DNA from: JANYCG01 sp031428695
GTDB lineage: Bacteria > Pseudomonadota > Gammaproteobacteria > Burkholderiales > Burkholderiaceae_C
Direction of reading: 5' to 3'
NCBI GenBank assembly: GCA_031428695.1
Contig: JANOYE010000295.1
Coordinates: 1 to 36,043, forward strand
DNA length: 36,043 nt
In this document: positions 8,597 through 16,300 of the stretch, in pieces
How the letters are laid out: each line of letters begins with the position of its first letter
Numbering within the stretch: the first letter of the stretch is position 1
Made by a program: the position numbers and the translations under genes
Notes under the pieces: model-generated
What the model was told of the DNA's origin: nothing
What the model saw: the letters and a program-made list of their open reading frames with translations, nothing else
The model's database searches: none

Positions 8597-9976
8597 CTAT
8601 CCGGTCTTCAACAGCACAGCGCTAAGCGCCCGCACCAATTTTTCGGTGGCGCCCTGATGCGCCGCCGCGAAAGCTTCTGCCGCCGCCTGCGCTGCTTCCA
8701 GGCGCGCGGCATCAAACGCAAGGGCCTGCGCCTGTTCGACCGCCTGCGCCAAATTGTCGGCAAGCAAAGCAGCGCCCGCGATTTGCGCCAGCTCGGCCGC
8801 CTCGGCAAAATTGAAGGTGTGCGGGCCCATCACCACCGGGCAGGCGCAGGCCGCCGCCTCGATCAAATTCTGCCCGCCCAGCGGCTCGAAACTGCCACCC
8901 AACAAGGCCACATCGGCCAAGCCGTAATACAGCGCCATTTCGCCCAAAGAGTCACCCAGCCAGATCGTCGGTTTGTCAGAGCCCGACGCCGCCAGCCAGG
9001 GTTGAGCCACTTTGCCTTCACGCTTTTCATCGCTTTCACCGACTGAGGCACTGCGGCGCGCAACGGCAAAGCCGGCCTGTTCGATCAGCGCCGCAACCTC
9101 GTCAAACCGCTGCGGATGGCGCGGCACGATCAGCCACTGCACCTCAAGCGGCGTTGGAATTACTATAGTTTCAGGAGCTGACAACGCAATATTTTCGTGA
9201 CTTAGCGGCACGTTTTTCTTAAGAATTTTCAAAAATGCGGCTTCTTCACCCTCGCGCGAACTGGCAAAGAGGATCACGGGCCGCTGCAAACTTTGTCGCC
9301 AAGCACGGCCCTGCGCGAGTTGCTCGGCATTCGGCGCGGCGTCAAATTTCAGGTTGCCAAAAACGCCCGCCACCGGGGCGCCAAGCTGGGCCAGCCGATC
9401 GGCGTCCGCCGCCGTTTGCGCCCACACGGCCGCAAGTGCGCGGTAGGCAGGCCGAGCCAACCACGCCAGTTGCATGGATTGCTGGAAAGATTTTTCACTC
9501 AAACGCGCGTTGGCCAGCACCAGCGGCACACCGCGCTCTTGGCACAGCGCCGCCAGGTTCGGCCACACCTCGGTCTCCATCAAGATGCCGATGCGTGGCT
9601 TGAAATGCTGCAGAAACCGGCTCACGGCGGCAGGTGTGTCCCACGGCTGCCATGCCTGCACGTCGCCGGGTTCCAACAAGGTCGCCCCCTGCTCGCGCCC
9701 TGTGGCGGTGCCGTGGGTGAGAAGCAGCCGCATGCCGGGCAGCTGCTGGCGCAAACGCGCGATGAGCATCGCCGCCGCGCGGGTTTCACCAAGCGAGACG
9801 GCGTGGATCCAGATGTAGCGCGAGCCCGCGCTTGCAGTGCTGTCGGGTGAAGAATAACTGCCAAAGCGCTCTGCCGGCGCCACCGCATAACCCGGCTCGG
9901 CCAGGGCCCGCCGCTGCAACTTGGCGCGCATGAAGGGCTGCGCCAGCCGCATCACCAGCGAATACAGCGCCCGCAT
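8597..9976 (-). CDS. waaA: 3-deoxy-D-manno-octulosonic acid (Kdo) transferase
   Basis: Inner-membrane glycosyltransferase that adds Kdo from CMP-Kdo to lipid A precursor, an essential LPS step. 459 aa from the ATG at 9976, longer than the usual 420-430. Seen: the N-terminal acceptor half with WIHAVSLGETRAA, LLTHGTATGREQGA and METEVWPNL, and the C-terminal donor half with LFASSREGEEA, LLIVPRHPQRF (here split apart), GDSLGEMALYYGLADVALLGGSF and GGQNLIEAAACACPVVMGPHTFNF. About 25 extra residues (248-272, encoded at 9161-9235) lie between SSREGEEA and the IVPRHPQRF strand; this DNA is a copy of the dispersed CGTGACTT repeat read in frame. A second small insert (SDEKREGKVAQPW) lies before the GDSLGEM motif. 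Followed downstream by arginase and preceded by waaC. Confidence 0.93.
   Translation of the reverse strand: MRALYSLVMRLAQPFMRAKLQRRALAEPGYAVAPAERFGSYSSPDSTASAGSRYIWIHAVSLGETRAAAMLIARLRQQLPGMRLLLTHGTATGREQGATLLEPGDVQAWQPWDTPAAVSRFLQHFKPRIGILMETEVWPNLAALCQERGVPLVLANARLSEKSFQQSMQLAWLARPAYRALAAVWAQTAADADRLAQLGAPVAGVFGNLKFDAAPNAEQLAQGRAWRQSLQRPVILFASSREGEEAAFLKILKKNVPLSHENIALSAPETIVIPTPLEVQWLIVPRHPQRFDEVAALIEQAGFAVARRSASVGESDEKREGKVAQPWLAASGSDKPTIWLGDSLGEMALYYGLADVALLGGSFEPLGGQNLIEAAACACPVVMGPHTFNFAEAAELAQIAGAALLADNLAQAVEQAQALAFDAARLEAAQAAAEAFAAAHQGATEKLVRALSAVLLKTG
9161..9235 (+). repeat. Repeat family 1, copy A (inside waaA)
   Basis: About 75 bp reading TACTATAGTTTCAGGAGCTG, then ACGCAATATTTTCGTGACTT, AGCGGCACG, TTTTTCTTAAGAATTTT on the + strand. 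It shares ACGCA-TAT-TTTCGTGACTT with the copy at 30521-30603 and TCAGGAGC-G-ACGCA-ATTTTC with the degraded copy at 14667-14720. It is read through in frame on the minus strand as part of waaA. Confidence 0.75.
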
Positions 9977-10037
9977 CACACCCGAGCCTTCGCGCGGGCT
10001 TTCACACGCGAGTCTTCACAACCGGCATGTCACTCGA

Positions 10038-10063
10038 AGCACGTCAAAAGAGCACGTCAAAAG
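10038..10063 (+). repeat. Perfect 13 bp tandem duplication at the end of waaC
   Basis: The 13-mer AGCACGTCAAAAG occurs twice in direct succession (10038-10050 and 10051-10063). The waaC stop codon (10057-10059) falls in the second copy, so the duplication lies at the end of the gene and in the short gap before waaA. Confidence 0.85.
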
Positions 10064-11070
10064 GAGGGCGCTTGCCACTGTGATTCGCTGCCTTCAGAAA
10101 CTTTAAGCCAGGTGCGCCAGACCAGATCTACATTCGGCGCGGCCTCGCCGCCAACAGCGCGCTGGTGCTCGCGCCCGACCGGCCCGGCACGCCATGCGCG
10201 CGGCTGGCTGAAAATTTGCACATGCGGCAAATCCAGCGCCACGGCGAGATGGCTCAAGCCTGAGTCAACACCGATCACGCCCGCGCTCAGTGCCATGTGG
10301 TCCAACAACGGCGCCAGCGCCATGCGTGGCCAAACCTCGGCGTTCGCACCAATTGCTTGCGCCACAGTCTTGGAAAATGTCAGCTCCATGCCACCATTTT
10401 GCGGCAGCGCCACGTGGTAACCCTGGCCGACCAAGCGCCGCCCCAGGTCGATCCAGCGCGCCTGCGGCCACTCGTTGTCGAGGCGCGTGGTGCCGTGCGC
10501 CAGCACCACCGTGCGGCGGTTTTCCAGCCGCGCCGGGCCGGTTTCAGGCGCGTGGTGGCGCAGTTGGTACACCGGCTCGCCTTTGAGCGAATACTTCAGC
10601 GCCGCCGCCGCCAGCGTGCGGTAACGCGCCACGGCGTGGATGCGGCGCGCCATCGGGATGGCCCGGTTCACCATGAAGCGCACCGGCCACTCGTAACTGC
10701 AGGCCTCACTGGCATTGGCGTAGGTGGCGCGAAAACCGCCGGGCGCGAGCCGCGCCTTGCGCGCCACCAGCGCCGACTTGATCAGGCCCTGAAAATCGAT
10801 CACCGCGTCATAACTTTCTGCCTGCAGTTTGACGACGAACGCCGCCTGCTGCTGGCGCGTGGTGGCATCGAACCGCGACTTGCGCCAACGCCGCTCGGCG
10901 ATGGCCAAGACTCGCCGCACGCCGTGCAGACGTTTGACCAGCGGGGCAAAGTCCTCTTCCACCACCCAATCGATGGCGGCATCGGGGAACTTCTTGAGAA
11001 TGTCCTCCACCACCGGCATGGTCTGAACCACGTCACCCAACGATGACAGTTTGACCACAAGAATTTTCAT
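10057..11070 (-). CDS. waaC: Lipopolysaccharide heptosyltransferase I
   Basis: 337 aa GT9-family glycosyltransferase that adds the first L-glycero-D-manno-heptose to Kdo2-lipid A at the cytoplasmic face. Seen: N-terminal MKILVVKLSSLGDVVQTMPVV (acceptor-side motif of WaaC/WaaF), DFQGLIKSALVAR, AHGTTRLDNEWPQARWIDLG in the donor half and VIGVDSGLSHLAVALDLP near residue 270, the ADP-heptose binding loop. Length is standard. It is 21 bp downstream of the phosphomannomutase/phosphoglucomutase gene and about 80 bp upstream of waaA, all on the minus strand, so these genes form an LPS-core group. Its last codons and stop lie in a 13 bp tandem duplication. Confidence 0.93.
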   Translation of the reverse strand: MKILVVKLSSLGDVVQTMPVVEDILKKFPDAAIDWVVEEDFAPLVKRLHGVRRVLAIAERRWRKSRFDATTRQQQAAFVVKLQAESYDAVIDFQGLIKSALVARKARLAPGGFRATYANASEACSYEWPVRFMVNRAIPMARRIHAVARYRTLAAAALKYSLKGEPVYQLRHHAPETGPARLENRRTVVLAHGTTRLDNEWPQARWIDLGRRLVGQGYHVALPQNGGMELTFSKTVAQAIGANAEVWPRMALAPLLDHMALSAGVIGVDSGLSHLAVALDLPHVQIFSQPRAWRAGPVGREHQRAVGGEAAPNVDLVWRTWLKVSEGSESQWQAPSF

Positions 11071-11091
11071 GGGCTGTTTGACAGTCTTTAA

Positions 11092-12489
11092 TCAGTGCGC
11101 TGAAGCCTCAAAAGACGCGTCGGCTTTGACCCGTCGCAGCAGCGCCAACATTTCAGCTTGAATGCGGTGCAATGCCGCGTCGGTGTGGCCTTCGAAACGC
11201 AGCACCAGCACCGGGGTGGTGTTGCTGGCACGAATCAAGCCAAAGCCATCCGGCCAGTCGACACGCAAACCGTCGATGTTATTGACTTTCGCTGGCAAAT
11301 CGAAGTTTGCAAGTGCAACCAATTGTTCCACCAGGCCATGGGCTTCCCCTTCCTGGCATTTCACATTCAGCTCCGGCGTGGAGAAACTGCTGGGCAGGGC
11401 GTTGAGTACGGCATTGGCATCGGGCGAGGCACTCAAAATCTCCAAGAGGCGCGCCCCGGCATAGGTGCCGTCGTCAAAACCAAACCAGCGCTCCTTGAAG
11501 AAAATGTGGCCGCTCATCTCGCCGCCCAGGGGCGCCGCGCCGCCGCCATTTTCAATTTCTTTCATCTTGGCTTTGATCAGCGAGTGGCCGGTCTTGTACA
11601 TCATCGCCTTGCCGCCCGCCGCCTCAATCGCTGGTGCCAGGCGCTGCGAGCATTTCACGTCAAACAGAATCGTGCCGCCGGGCACGCGTGACAGCACATC
11701 TTGCGCGAACAGCATCATCTGGCGATCGGGGTAGATGTTGTTGCCCTCTTTGGTGACGATGCCCAGCCGGTCGCCGTCGCCGTCAAAGGCCAAGCCCAGC
11801 TCGGCGTCGCCCGTTTTCAACGCAGCGATGAGGTCGTTCAGGTTCTCCAGTTTGCTTGGGTCAGGGTGGTGGTTGGGGAAATTGCCGTCCACCTCGCTGA
11901 AGAGTTCGGTCACCTCGCAGCCCAAAGCGCGAAAAATTCCGGGGGCCGACGCCCCAGCGATGCCGTTGCCCGAATCGATGACGATTTTCATCGGGCGTTT
12001 GAGTTTGATGTCACCCACGATGCGGTCGCGGTAAGGCTTAAGCACATTAACGTTCCGGATCTTTCCACCGCTTTTTTCGGCCCAACTCTCAGCCTCCATC
12101 ATGCGTTTGATGGCCTGAATCTCTTCCCCATAAATCGCCCGCCCGCCCATCACCATCTTGAAGCCGTTGTAGTCTTTTGGGTTGTGGCTGCCGGTGACCT
12201 GGATGCCGCTTTCGCACAAGGTGTTGGCGGCGAAATACAGCATGGGTGTGGTCGCCTGGCCAATGTCGATCACATCAATACCGGCCCACACCAGACCGCG
12301 TACCAACGCGGCACTTAAAGAAGGGCCGCTCAGGCGCCCGTCGCGCCCCACGGCCACCGAGGTCTGCCCTTCGGCCAGCGCGATGCTGCCAAATGCCTTG
12401 CCCAAGGCGTCGGCCACGCTTTCAGTAACTGTGGACGGCACCACCCCGCGGATATCGTAAGCCTTGAAAATGGAGGATGCCACTTGCAT
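11092..12489 (-). CDS. Phosphomannomutase/phosphoglucomutase (AlgC-like)
   Basis: 465 aa alpha-D-phosphohexomutase, interconverting 1- and 6-phosphates of mannose or glucose to feed sugar nucleotide and LPS synthesis. Seen: N-terminal IFKAYDIRGVVPSTV, the phosphoserine loop GIQVTGSHNPKDYNGFKM (near residue 100), the metal loop AFDGDGDRLGIV (near 240), the sugar-specificity loop GGEMSGHIFFKERW (near 325) and the C-terminal phosphate-binding RASNTTPVLVLRFEG. The order and length match the bifunctional AlgC/ManB type. The ATG at 12489 gives the usual N-terminus. It precedes waaC closely on the same strand, consistent with a role in core or exopolysaccharide precursors. Which sugar is preferred cannot be read. 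Confidence 0.92.
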   Translation of the reverse strand: MQVASSIFKAYDIRGVVPSTVTESVADALGKAFGSIALAEGQTSVAVGRDGRLSGPSLSAALVRGLVWAGIDVIDIGQATTPMLYFAANTLCESGIQVTGSHNPKDYNGFKMVMGGRAIYGEEIQAIKRMMEAESWAEKSGGKIRNVNVLKPYRDRIVGDIKLKRPMKIVIDSGNGIAGASAPGIFRALGCEVTELFSEVDGNFPNHHPDPSKLENLNDLIAALKTGDAELGLAFDGDGDRLGIVTKEGNNIYPDRQMMLFAQDVLSRVPGGTILFDVKCSQRLAPAIEAAGGKAMMYKTGHSLIKAKMKEIENGGGAAPLGGEMSGHIFFKERWFGFDDGTYAGARLLEILSASPDANAVLNALPSSFSTPELNVKCQEGEAHGLVEQLVALANFDLPAKVNNIDGLRVDWPDGFGLIRASNTTPVLVLRFEGHTDAALHRIQAEMLALLRRVKADASFEASAH

Positions 12490-12535
12490 GTATAAATTCC
12501 CAGTGAGGCCGCCGAACGCGCGGTCTGGTCGGCGA

Positions 12536-13750
12536 TTAAAACCTGGGATTGTAGGGTTCGGTCATGGCGTCCAGCCTAGCGGACAACCACAGCAGCAAGA
12601 CCGCCATCGCGGCGATCAAAGGCATGATGAGCCACAGGCCCCAAGTCGCGCCAATCAGCCCCAGTGCGGCGGGCAACACCACACAGCCGATGTAGGCCGA
12701 ACCAACCTGGCGGCCAATCACCTTTTGCGTTGTGGCCGCGTCAAACCGCCGCGCCGCCTCGTGCATGAGTGAGGGATAAATCGGCGCGCACCCGAGGCCC
12801 AGCAGCACCAGGCCGATCAAGGAATAGGCTGCGGGCAGCGAGCCCACACTGAAAAGGCCCGCCCCCAAAACGGCCAGCACCAAGCCGCACCGCACCAGCC
12901 TGCGATTGCCGAATCGCCGCGAAATGAACCCGGTGGCAAAACGCCCGCCCATGATGGCCCCAAAAAAGGCGGACACCCACAAGCCCGCCGTGGCGCCGCT
13001 CACCTGCCGCTCTTCAATCAACACCGTGGCGGCCCACAGGGAGGTGCCTACCTCAATTCCAGCGTACAAGAAAAACAGAAATGGGGCCAGCCACAAGGCC
13101 ATCGGGTGCGGCGCTGGCGGCTCGCTCAGAATCGCCGCGCCGGTGCTTGGCATAACGCGTTCGGCAGCGTGTTTCCAGAGGCCCAGGCTGAGCAGGAAAA
13201 CCACAGCCAGCCCCAATTGCAGGGCACCGATGTACAGGTAACCGGCGCGCCAGCCCGCTGAACCCGAATCCGCGCCGAAGGCCGACTGCGCCAGCGCCGC
13301 CCCCATGATGGCGGGCCCCAGCGTCGCGCCCAGGCCCCAAAAGCCGTGCAGCCAGTTCATGTGCCGCGATGAATAATGCCGCGCGACAAAGTGGTTCATC
13401 GCCGAATCCACCGCGCCCGCGCCAAAACCCAGCGGTACAGCCAGCAGCAGCAAAAAGGTGAATGTCGGCACTTGGCTGACACCCAGCAGCGCCAACGCGG
13501 TCATGGCGCCGCTGGCCGTGACCACCTGCCCGGCGCTGAACCGCCGCAACACCGGCCCGCTGGCAAACCCAGAAAGCGCGGCGCAACTTGTCAACACCAT
13601 CGTGACCAGCCCCGCCGCTTCGACCGGCTGGTTCAGCGCCGCCCGCATCGCTGGCCAAGCCACGCCCAACACGCCGTCGGGCATGCCCAGGCTGATGAAG
13701 GAGATATAGACGAGTGCCAGCAGGAAAATTGAAGACTTGGGCGGCGCCAT
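12536..13750 (-). CDS. MFS transporter
   Basis: 404 aa inner-membrane protein with about 12 hydrophobic segments and the usual break after six (charged loop near LWKHAAERVMPSTG, about residue 195). The N-terminal half reads SSIFLLALVYISFISLGMPDGVLGVAWPAMR and the loop GFASGPVLRRFSAGQV resembles MFS motif A; the second half has GGRFATGFISRRFGNRR. It looks like the FucP/YbjJ-like group of sugar or drug permeases, but the substrate is unknown. The start was set at the ATG at 13750 (MAPPKSSIF) since an upstream extension to 13879 would be charged and would overlap the divergent ada-alkA gene. Divergent promoters with that gene must lie in 13751-13871. Confidence 0.85.
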   Translation of the reverse strand: MAPPKSSIFLLALVYISFISLGMPDGVLGVAWPAMRAALNQPVEAAGLVTMVLTSCAALSGFASGPVLRRFSAGQVVTASGAMTALALLGVSQVPTFTFLLLLAVPLGFGAGAVDSAMNHFVARHYSSRHMNWLHGFWGLGATLGPAIMGAALAQSAFGADSGSAGWRAGYLYIGALQLGLAVVFLLSLGLWKHAAERVMPSTGAAILSEPPAPHPMALWLAPFLFFLYAGIEVGTSLWAATVLIEERQVSGATAGLWVSAFFGAIMGGRFATGFISRRFGNRRLVRCGLVLAVLGAGLFSVGSLPAAYSLIGLVLLGLGCAPIYPSLMHEAARRFDAATTQKVIGRQVGSAYIGCVVLPAALGLIGATWGLWLIMPLIAAMAVLLLWLSARLDAMTEPYNPRF

Positions 13751-13871
13751 GGCCTGTAAGTATCGTTGAGGGCGTGCAGCAGAGTTGGTCGGATAGAAAG
13801 CTTTCCAGCGGTAAAAAGAACATGTCCGAAAACGGCCAGTCATGCGCCGTCCAACGCCTATCATCGGCCCC

Positions 13872-15536
13872 ATGACCACGGTTGAATCACTTCAAACAGA
13901 CCAGGAATCAAAGGCCAACGAGGCCACCCATGCCGACGCCTGTTACCTCGCACTGAAGGCCCGCGACGCGCGGTTTGACGGGCGCTTTTTCACCGGCGTC
14001 ACGTCCACCAAAATCTACTGCCGCCCGGTCTGCAAAGTCAAAGCGCCGAAGAAGGAGAACTGCCGCTTTTTCGACCACGCGGCGCAGGCTGAGGGCGCTG
14101 GGTTTCGGCCTTGCCTGCGCTGCCGGCCGGAGCTGGCACCTCAGGTGTTGCATTGGTCCACGCAAGACGCCAGCGCGATGTTGTCGCAACAGGCGGCGCG
14201 TTTGCTCGATGATCCTGAAGCCTGGGGCAATGACGGACAGGCCAGTGGCGCCAGCGTCGAGAAACTCAGCCGCCGCCTGGGCGTGAGTGACCGCCATGTG
14301 CGGCGGATCTTCGAGGCCCAGTTTGGCGTCTCGCCGTTGCAGTACCTGCAAACGCGGCGTTTGCTGGCGGCCAAACAACTGCTGACTGACACCGATTTGC
14401 CCGTCACGCAAGTGGCGCTGTCCAGCGGATTTTCCAGTGTGCGGCGCTTCAACGCGGCGTTTGTGGGCCACTACAAATTGAACCCTACTGCCTTGCGCCG
14501 TGAAGGCTCGCGGGGCGCTTCAGGGGCTGCCGGTGCGGTACAAGGCGCGACGGTGCGGCTAGGCTACCGCCCGCCGTATGACGCGGCGGCGATGCTGGCG
14601 TTTTTGCAGAAGCGCGCGGTGGGCTCTGTGAGCGCTGTGGCCGATGACGTCAAAGGAGTCGATGGAGTCACTATTGAATCAGGAGCCGCTCACGCACATT
14701 TTCAAACGGTAAGAACGACGCTCTACTTGAAAAGCAGCGACTTTGAAGCCAGCGCTTCCACTCAGCCATCCGCATCAATAATTCAAGCGGGCTGGCTCGC
14801 CGCCACGTTTGACGAAGCGAATTCGCAGGTGCTGCTCAAGGTGAGCGATTCGCTATTGAACGCGTTGCCGCAGGTGATCCGCCGCGTGCGCCATTGGCTT
14901 GATCTGGACGCCGACCCAGAGGCGATCCACCAGGTGATGCGGGGCAGTTTTCCCGCTGGCGAGGGCCTGCGCGTGCCAGGTTGCCTCGACGGCTTTGAGA
15001 TGGCCGTGCGGGCCGTGCTGGGCCAGCAGATCACGGTGGCGGCGGCGCGCACCTTGGCGCAGCGCCTGGTCGATAAATTTGGCGTTCCGATTGAAACCCC
15101 GTTCGCGGATTTGACGCGGCTGTTTCCAGCTGCCGAGGTGTTGGCTGAAGCGAGTGGCGACGCGCTGGGGAGTTTGGGCATCGTCAAGCAACGCCAGGCG
15201 GCAATTGTGGCGATTGCGCGGGCTGTGGCTGAAAGACGCATCACGCTCAGCGCGGGCGCCGATGTGCCCGCGACGATGGCGGCGCTGAAGGAGTTGCCCG
15301 GCATCGGCGACTGGACAGCACACTACATCGCCATGCGCGCATTGCGTTGGCCGGACGCGTTTCCGGCGGGCGACGTGGCGCTGCACAAGGCGCTCGGCGT
15401 TGCCAAGGCGCTTTGGGGATCAAAAACGGCTGCGAAAGAAGTTGAAGCGATGTCGCAGGCCTGGAAGCCGTGGCGAAGTTACGCGGTGGTGCGGGCTTGG
15501 GCGACGTTGAGAGGGAGCGGCGCAGTTTTAGCGTGA
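13872..15536 (+). CDS. Ada-type regulator fused to AlkA DNA-3-methyladenine glycosylase
   Basis: 554 aa three-part protein. Residues about 25-90 are an Ada zinc/methyl-acceptor domain with cysteines C50, C54 (YCRPVCK) and C81, C84 (RPCLRCRPE); by Ada knowledge one accepts methyl groups from DNA phosphotriesters and so activates the regulator. Residues about 100-205 are an AraC-type helix-turn-helix (RLGVSDRHVRRIFEAQFGVSPLQYLQTRRLL). Residues about 225-554 are an AlkA glycosylase with the HhH loop LPGIGDWTAHYIAMRAL (475-491) and catalytic Asp501 in FPAGDVALHKALG. Residues about 266-306 are an extra segment relative to AlkA, encoded by repeat-like DNA (14667-14790). The ATG at 13872 was preferred over 13842, which would extend towards the divergent MFS gene. 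Ogt follows, replacing the methyltransferase half of classic Ada. Confidence 0.92.
   Translation: MTTVESLQTDQESKANEATHADACYLALKARDARFDGRFFTGVTSTKIYCRPVCKVKAPKKENCRFFDHAAQAEGAGFRPCLRCRPELAPQVLHWSTQDASAMLSQQAARLLDDPEAWGNDGQASGASVEKLSRRLGVSDRHVRRIFEAQFGVSPLQYLQTRRLLAAKQLLTDTDLPVTQVALSSGFSSVRRFNAAFVGHYKLNPTALRREGSRGASGAAGAVQGATVRLGYRPPYDAAAMLAFLQKRAVGSVSAVADDVKGVDGVTIESGAAHAHFQTVRTTLYLKSSDFEASASTQPSASIIQAGWLAATFDEANSQVLLKVSDSLLNALPQVIRRVRHWLDLDADPEAIHQVMRGSFPAGEGLRVPGCLDGFEMAVRAVLGQQITVAAARTLAQRLVDKFGVPIETPFADLTRLFPAAEVLAEASGDALGSLGIVKQRQAAIVAIARAVAERRITLSAGADVPATMAALKELPGIGDWTAHYIAMRALRWPDAFPAGDVALHKALGVAKALWGSKTAAKEVEAMSQAWKPWRSYAVVRAWATLRGSGAVLA
14667..14720 (+). repeat. Repeat family 1, degraded copy F (inside the ada-alkA fusion)
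   Basis: The run TCACTATTGAATCAGGAGCC followed by GCTCACGCACATTTTC aligns with copy A in waaA (TTACTATAGTTTCAGGAGCT, then ACGCAATATTTTC). The CGTGACTT core is not kept, so this copy is decayed or only half the element. It is read in frame in the glycosylase part of the gene, at a point where AlkA proteins do not normally have extra sequence. Confidence 0.5.
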
Positions 15537-15727
15537 TTTTGGGACGTGGAAGTCGAAGCAACGTAATTAACTCCTGTATTAATAATTTCACTGAAATAGT
15601 CGTTGAATTTTAATTTAATAACGAATTACGATTAATATTTATAAGTATTTGCAATAACTTAAATAGCAAAAACATAATATATTACGTGACTTAATGTCTT
15701 AAATTTAATTTAAATAAATTTAAAATT
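15537..15727. promoter_or_regulatory. Very AT-rich intergenic region upstream of ogt, with repeat family 1 copy B
   Basis: 191 bp between ada-alkA and ogt. By hand count only 20 of the 120 bases at 15601-15720 are G or C, in sharp contrast with the GC-rich genes on both sides. It contains AATAGCA and ATTACGTGACTTAATGTCTT (15655-15710), the core of repeat family 1. No Shine-Dalgarno precedes the ogt ATG. The region may hold the ogt promoter and a site for a xenogeneic silencer; no clear -35/-10 pair can be singled out because the sequence is too AT-rich. Confidence 0.6.
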
Positions 15728-16300
15728 ATGAAATTTCATACCTCAATCGTTCAGTCTGCCATCGACAGCCCGCTCGGCGTGATGGTTTTAGCCGCCACGC
15801 AAGACGGCCTGGCTGGCACCTGGTTCACCGACCAGCGCCATCGGCCCGAGGCGATGGATTTCAAAAACGTGCCGTACGCCTGGCCGCGCGACGACAACCA
15901 CCCCACATTAAAGCGAGCAGCCACACAAATGGCCGAGTTTTTCGCGGGCCAACGCACAGCGTTCGACCTGCCTTTGGACATCAATGGCGGCACCATTTTT
16001 CAACAATCAGTATGGCGGGCACTGCTTAAAATTGCCCATGGGCAGATATCGAGTTACGGCCAGATCGCGCGGCAAATCGACAACCCAGCGGCAGTGCGCG
16101 CCGTCGGCATGGCGGTTGGCCGCAACCCGCTGGGCGTGATCATCCCGTGCCACCGGGTGTTGGGCGCCGATGGTTCGCTCACCGGTTACGCAGGCGGGTT
16201 GCATCGCAAAACCTGGCTGCTCGACCATGAAGGTGTGCCGGGCTACAGTCAAAAAGCCGCAAGCGCCGCTTGCGCCACTGGCCAGGCCAGCCTGATTTGA
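15728..16300 (+). CDS. ogt: Methylated-DNA--protein-cysteine S-methyltransferase
   Basis: 190 aa suicide repair protein that transfers the methyl group from O6-methylguanine (or O4-methylthymine) to its own cysteine. Seen: the active-site motif NPLGVIIPCHRVLGADGSLTGYAGG, with the acceptor cysteine in PCHRV, the preceding helix-turn-helix text ISSYGQIARQIDNPAAVRAVGMAVGRNP and the C-terminal HRKTWLLDHEG. Length fits Ogt/AdaB. The C-terminal tail after HEG (about 20 residues) is longer than usual and low in motif content. It lies downstream of the Ada-AlkA fusion on the same strand, so the two together cover what classic Ada plus AlkA do. Its stop overlaps a possible TTG start of the EamA gene. 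Confidence 0.94.
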   Translation: MKFHTSIVQSAIDSPLGVMVLAATQDGLAGTWFTDQRHRPEAMDFKNVPYAWPRDDNHPTLKRAATQMAEFFAGQRTAFDLPLDINGGTIFQQSVWRALLKIAHGQISSYGQIARQIDNPAAVRAVGMAVGRNPLGVIIPCHRVLGADGSLTGYAGGLHRKTWLLDHEGVPGYSQKAASAACATGQASLI

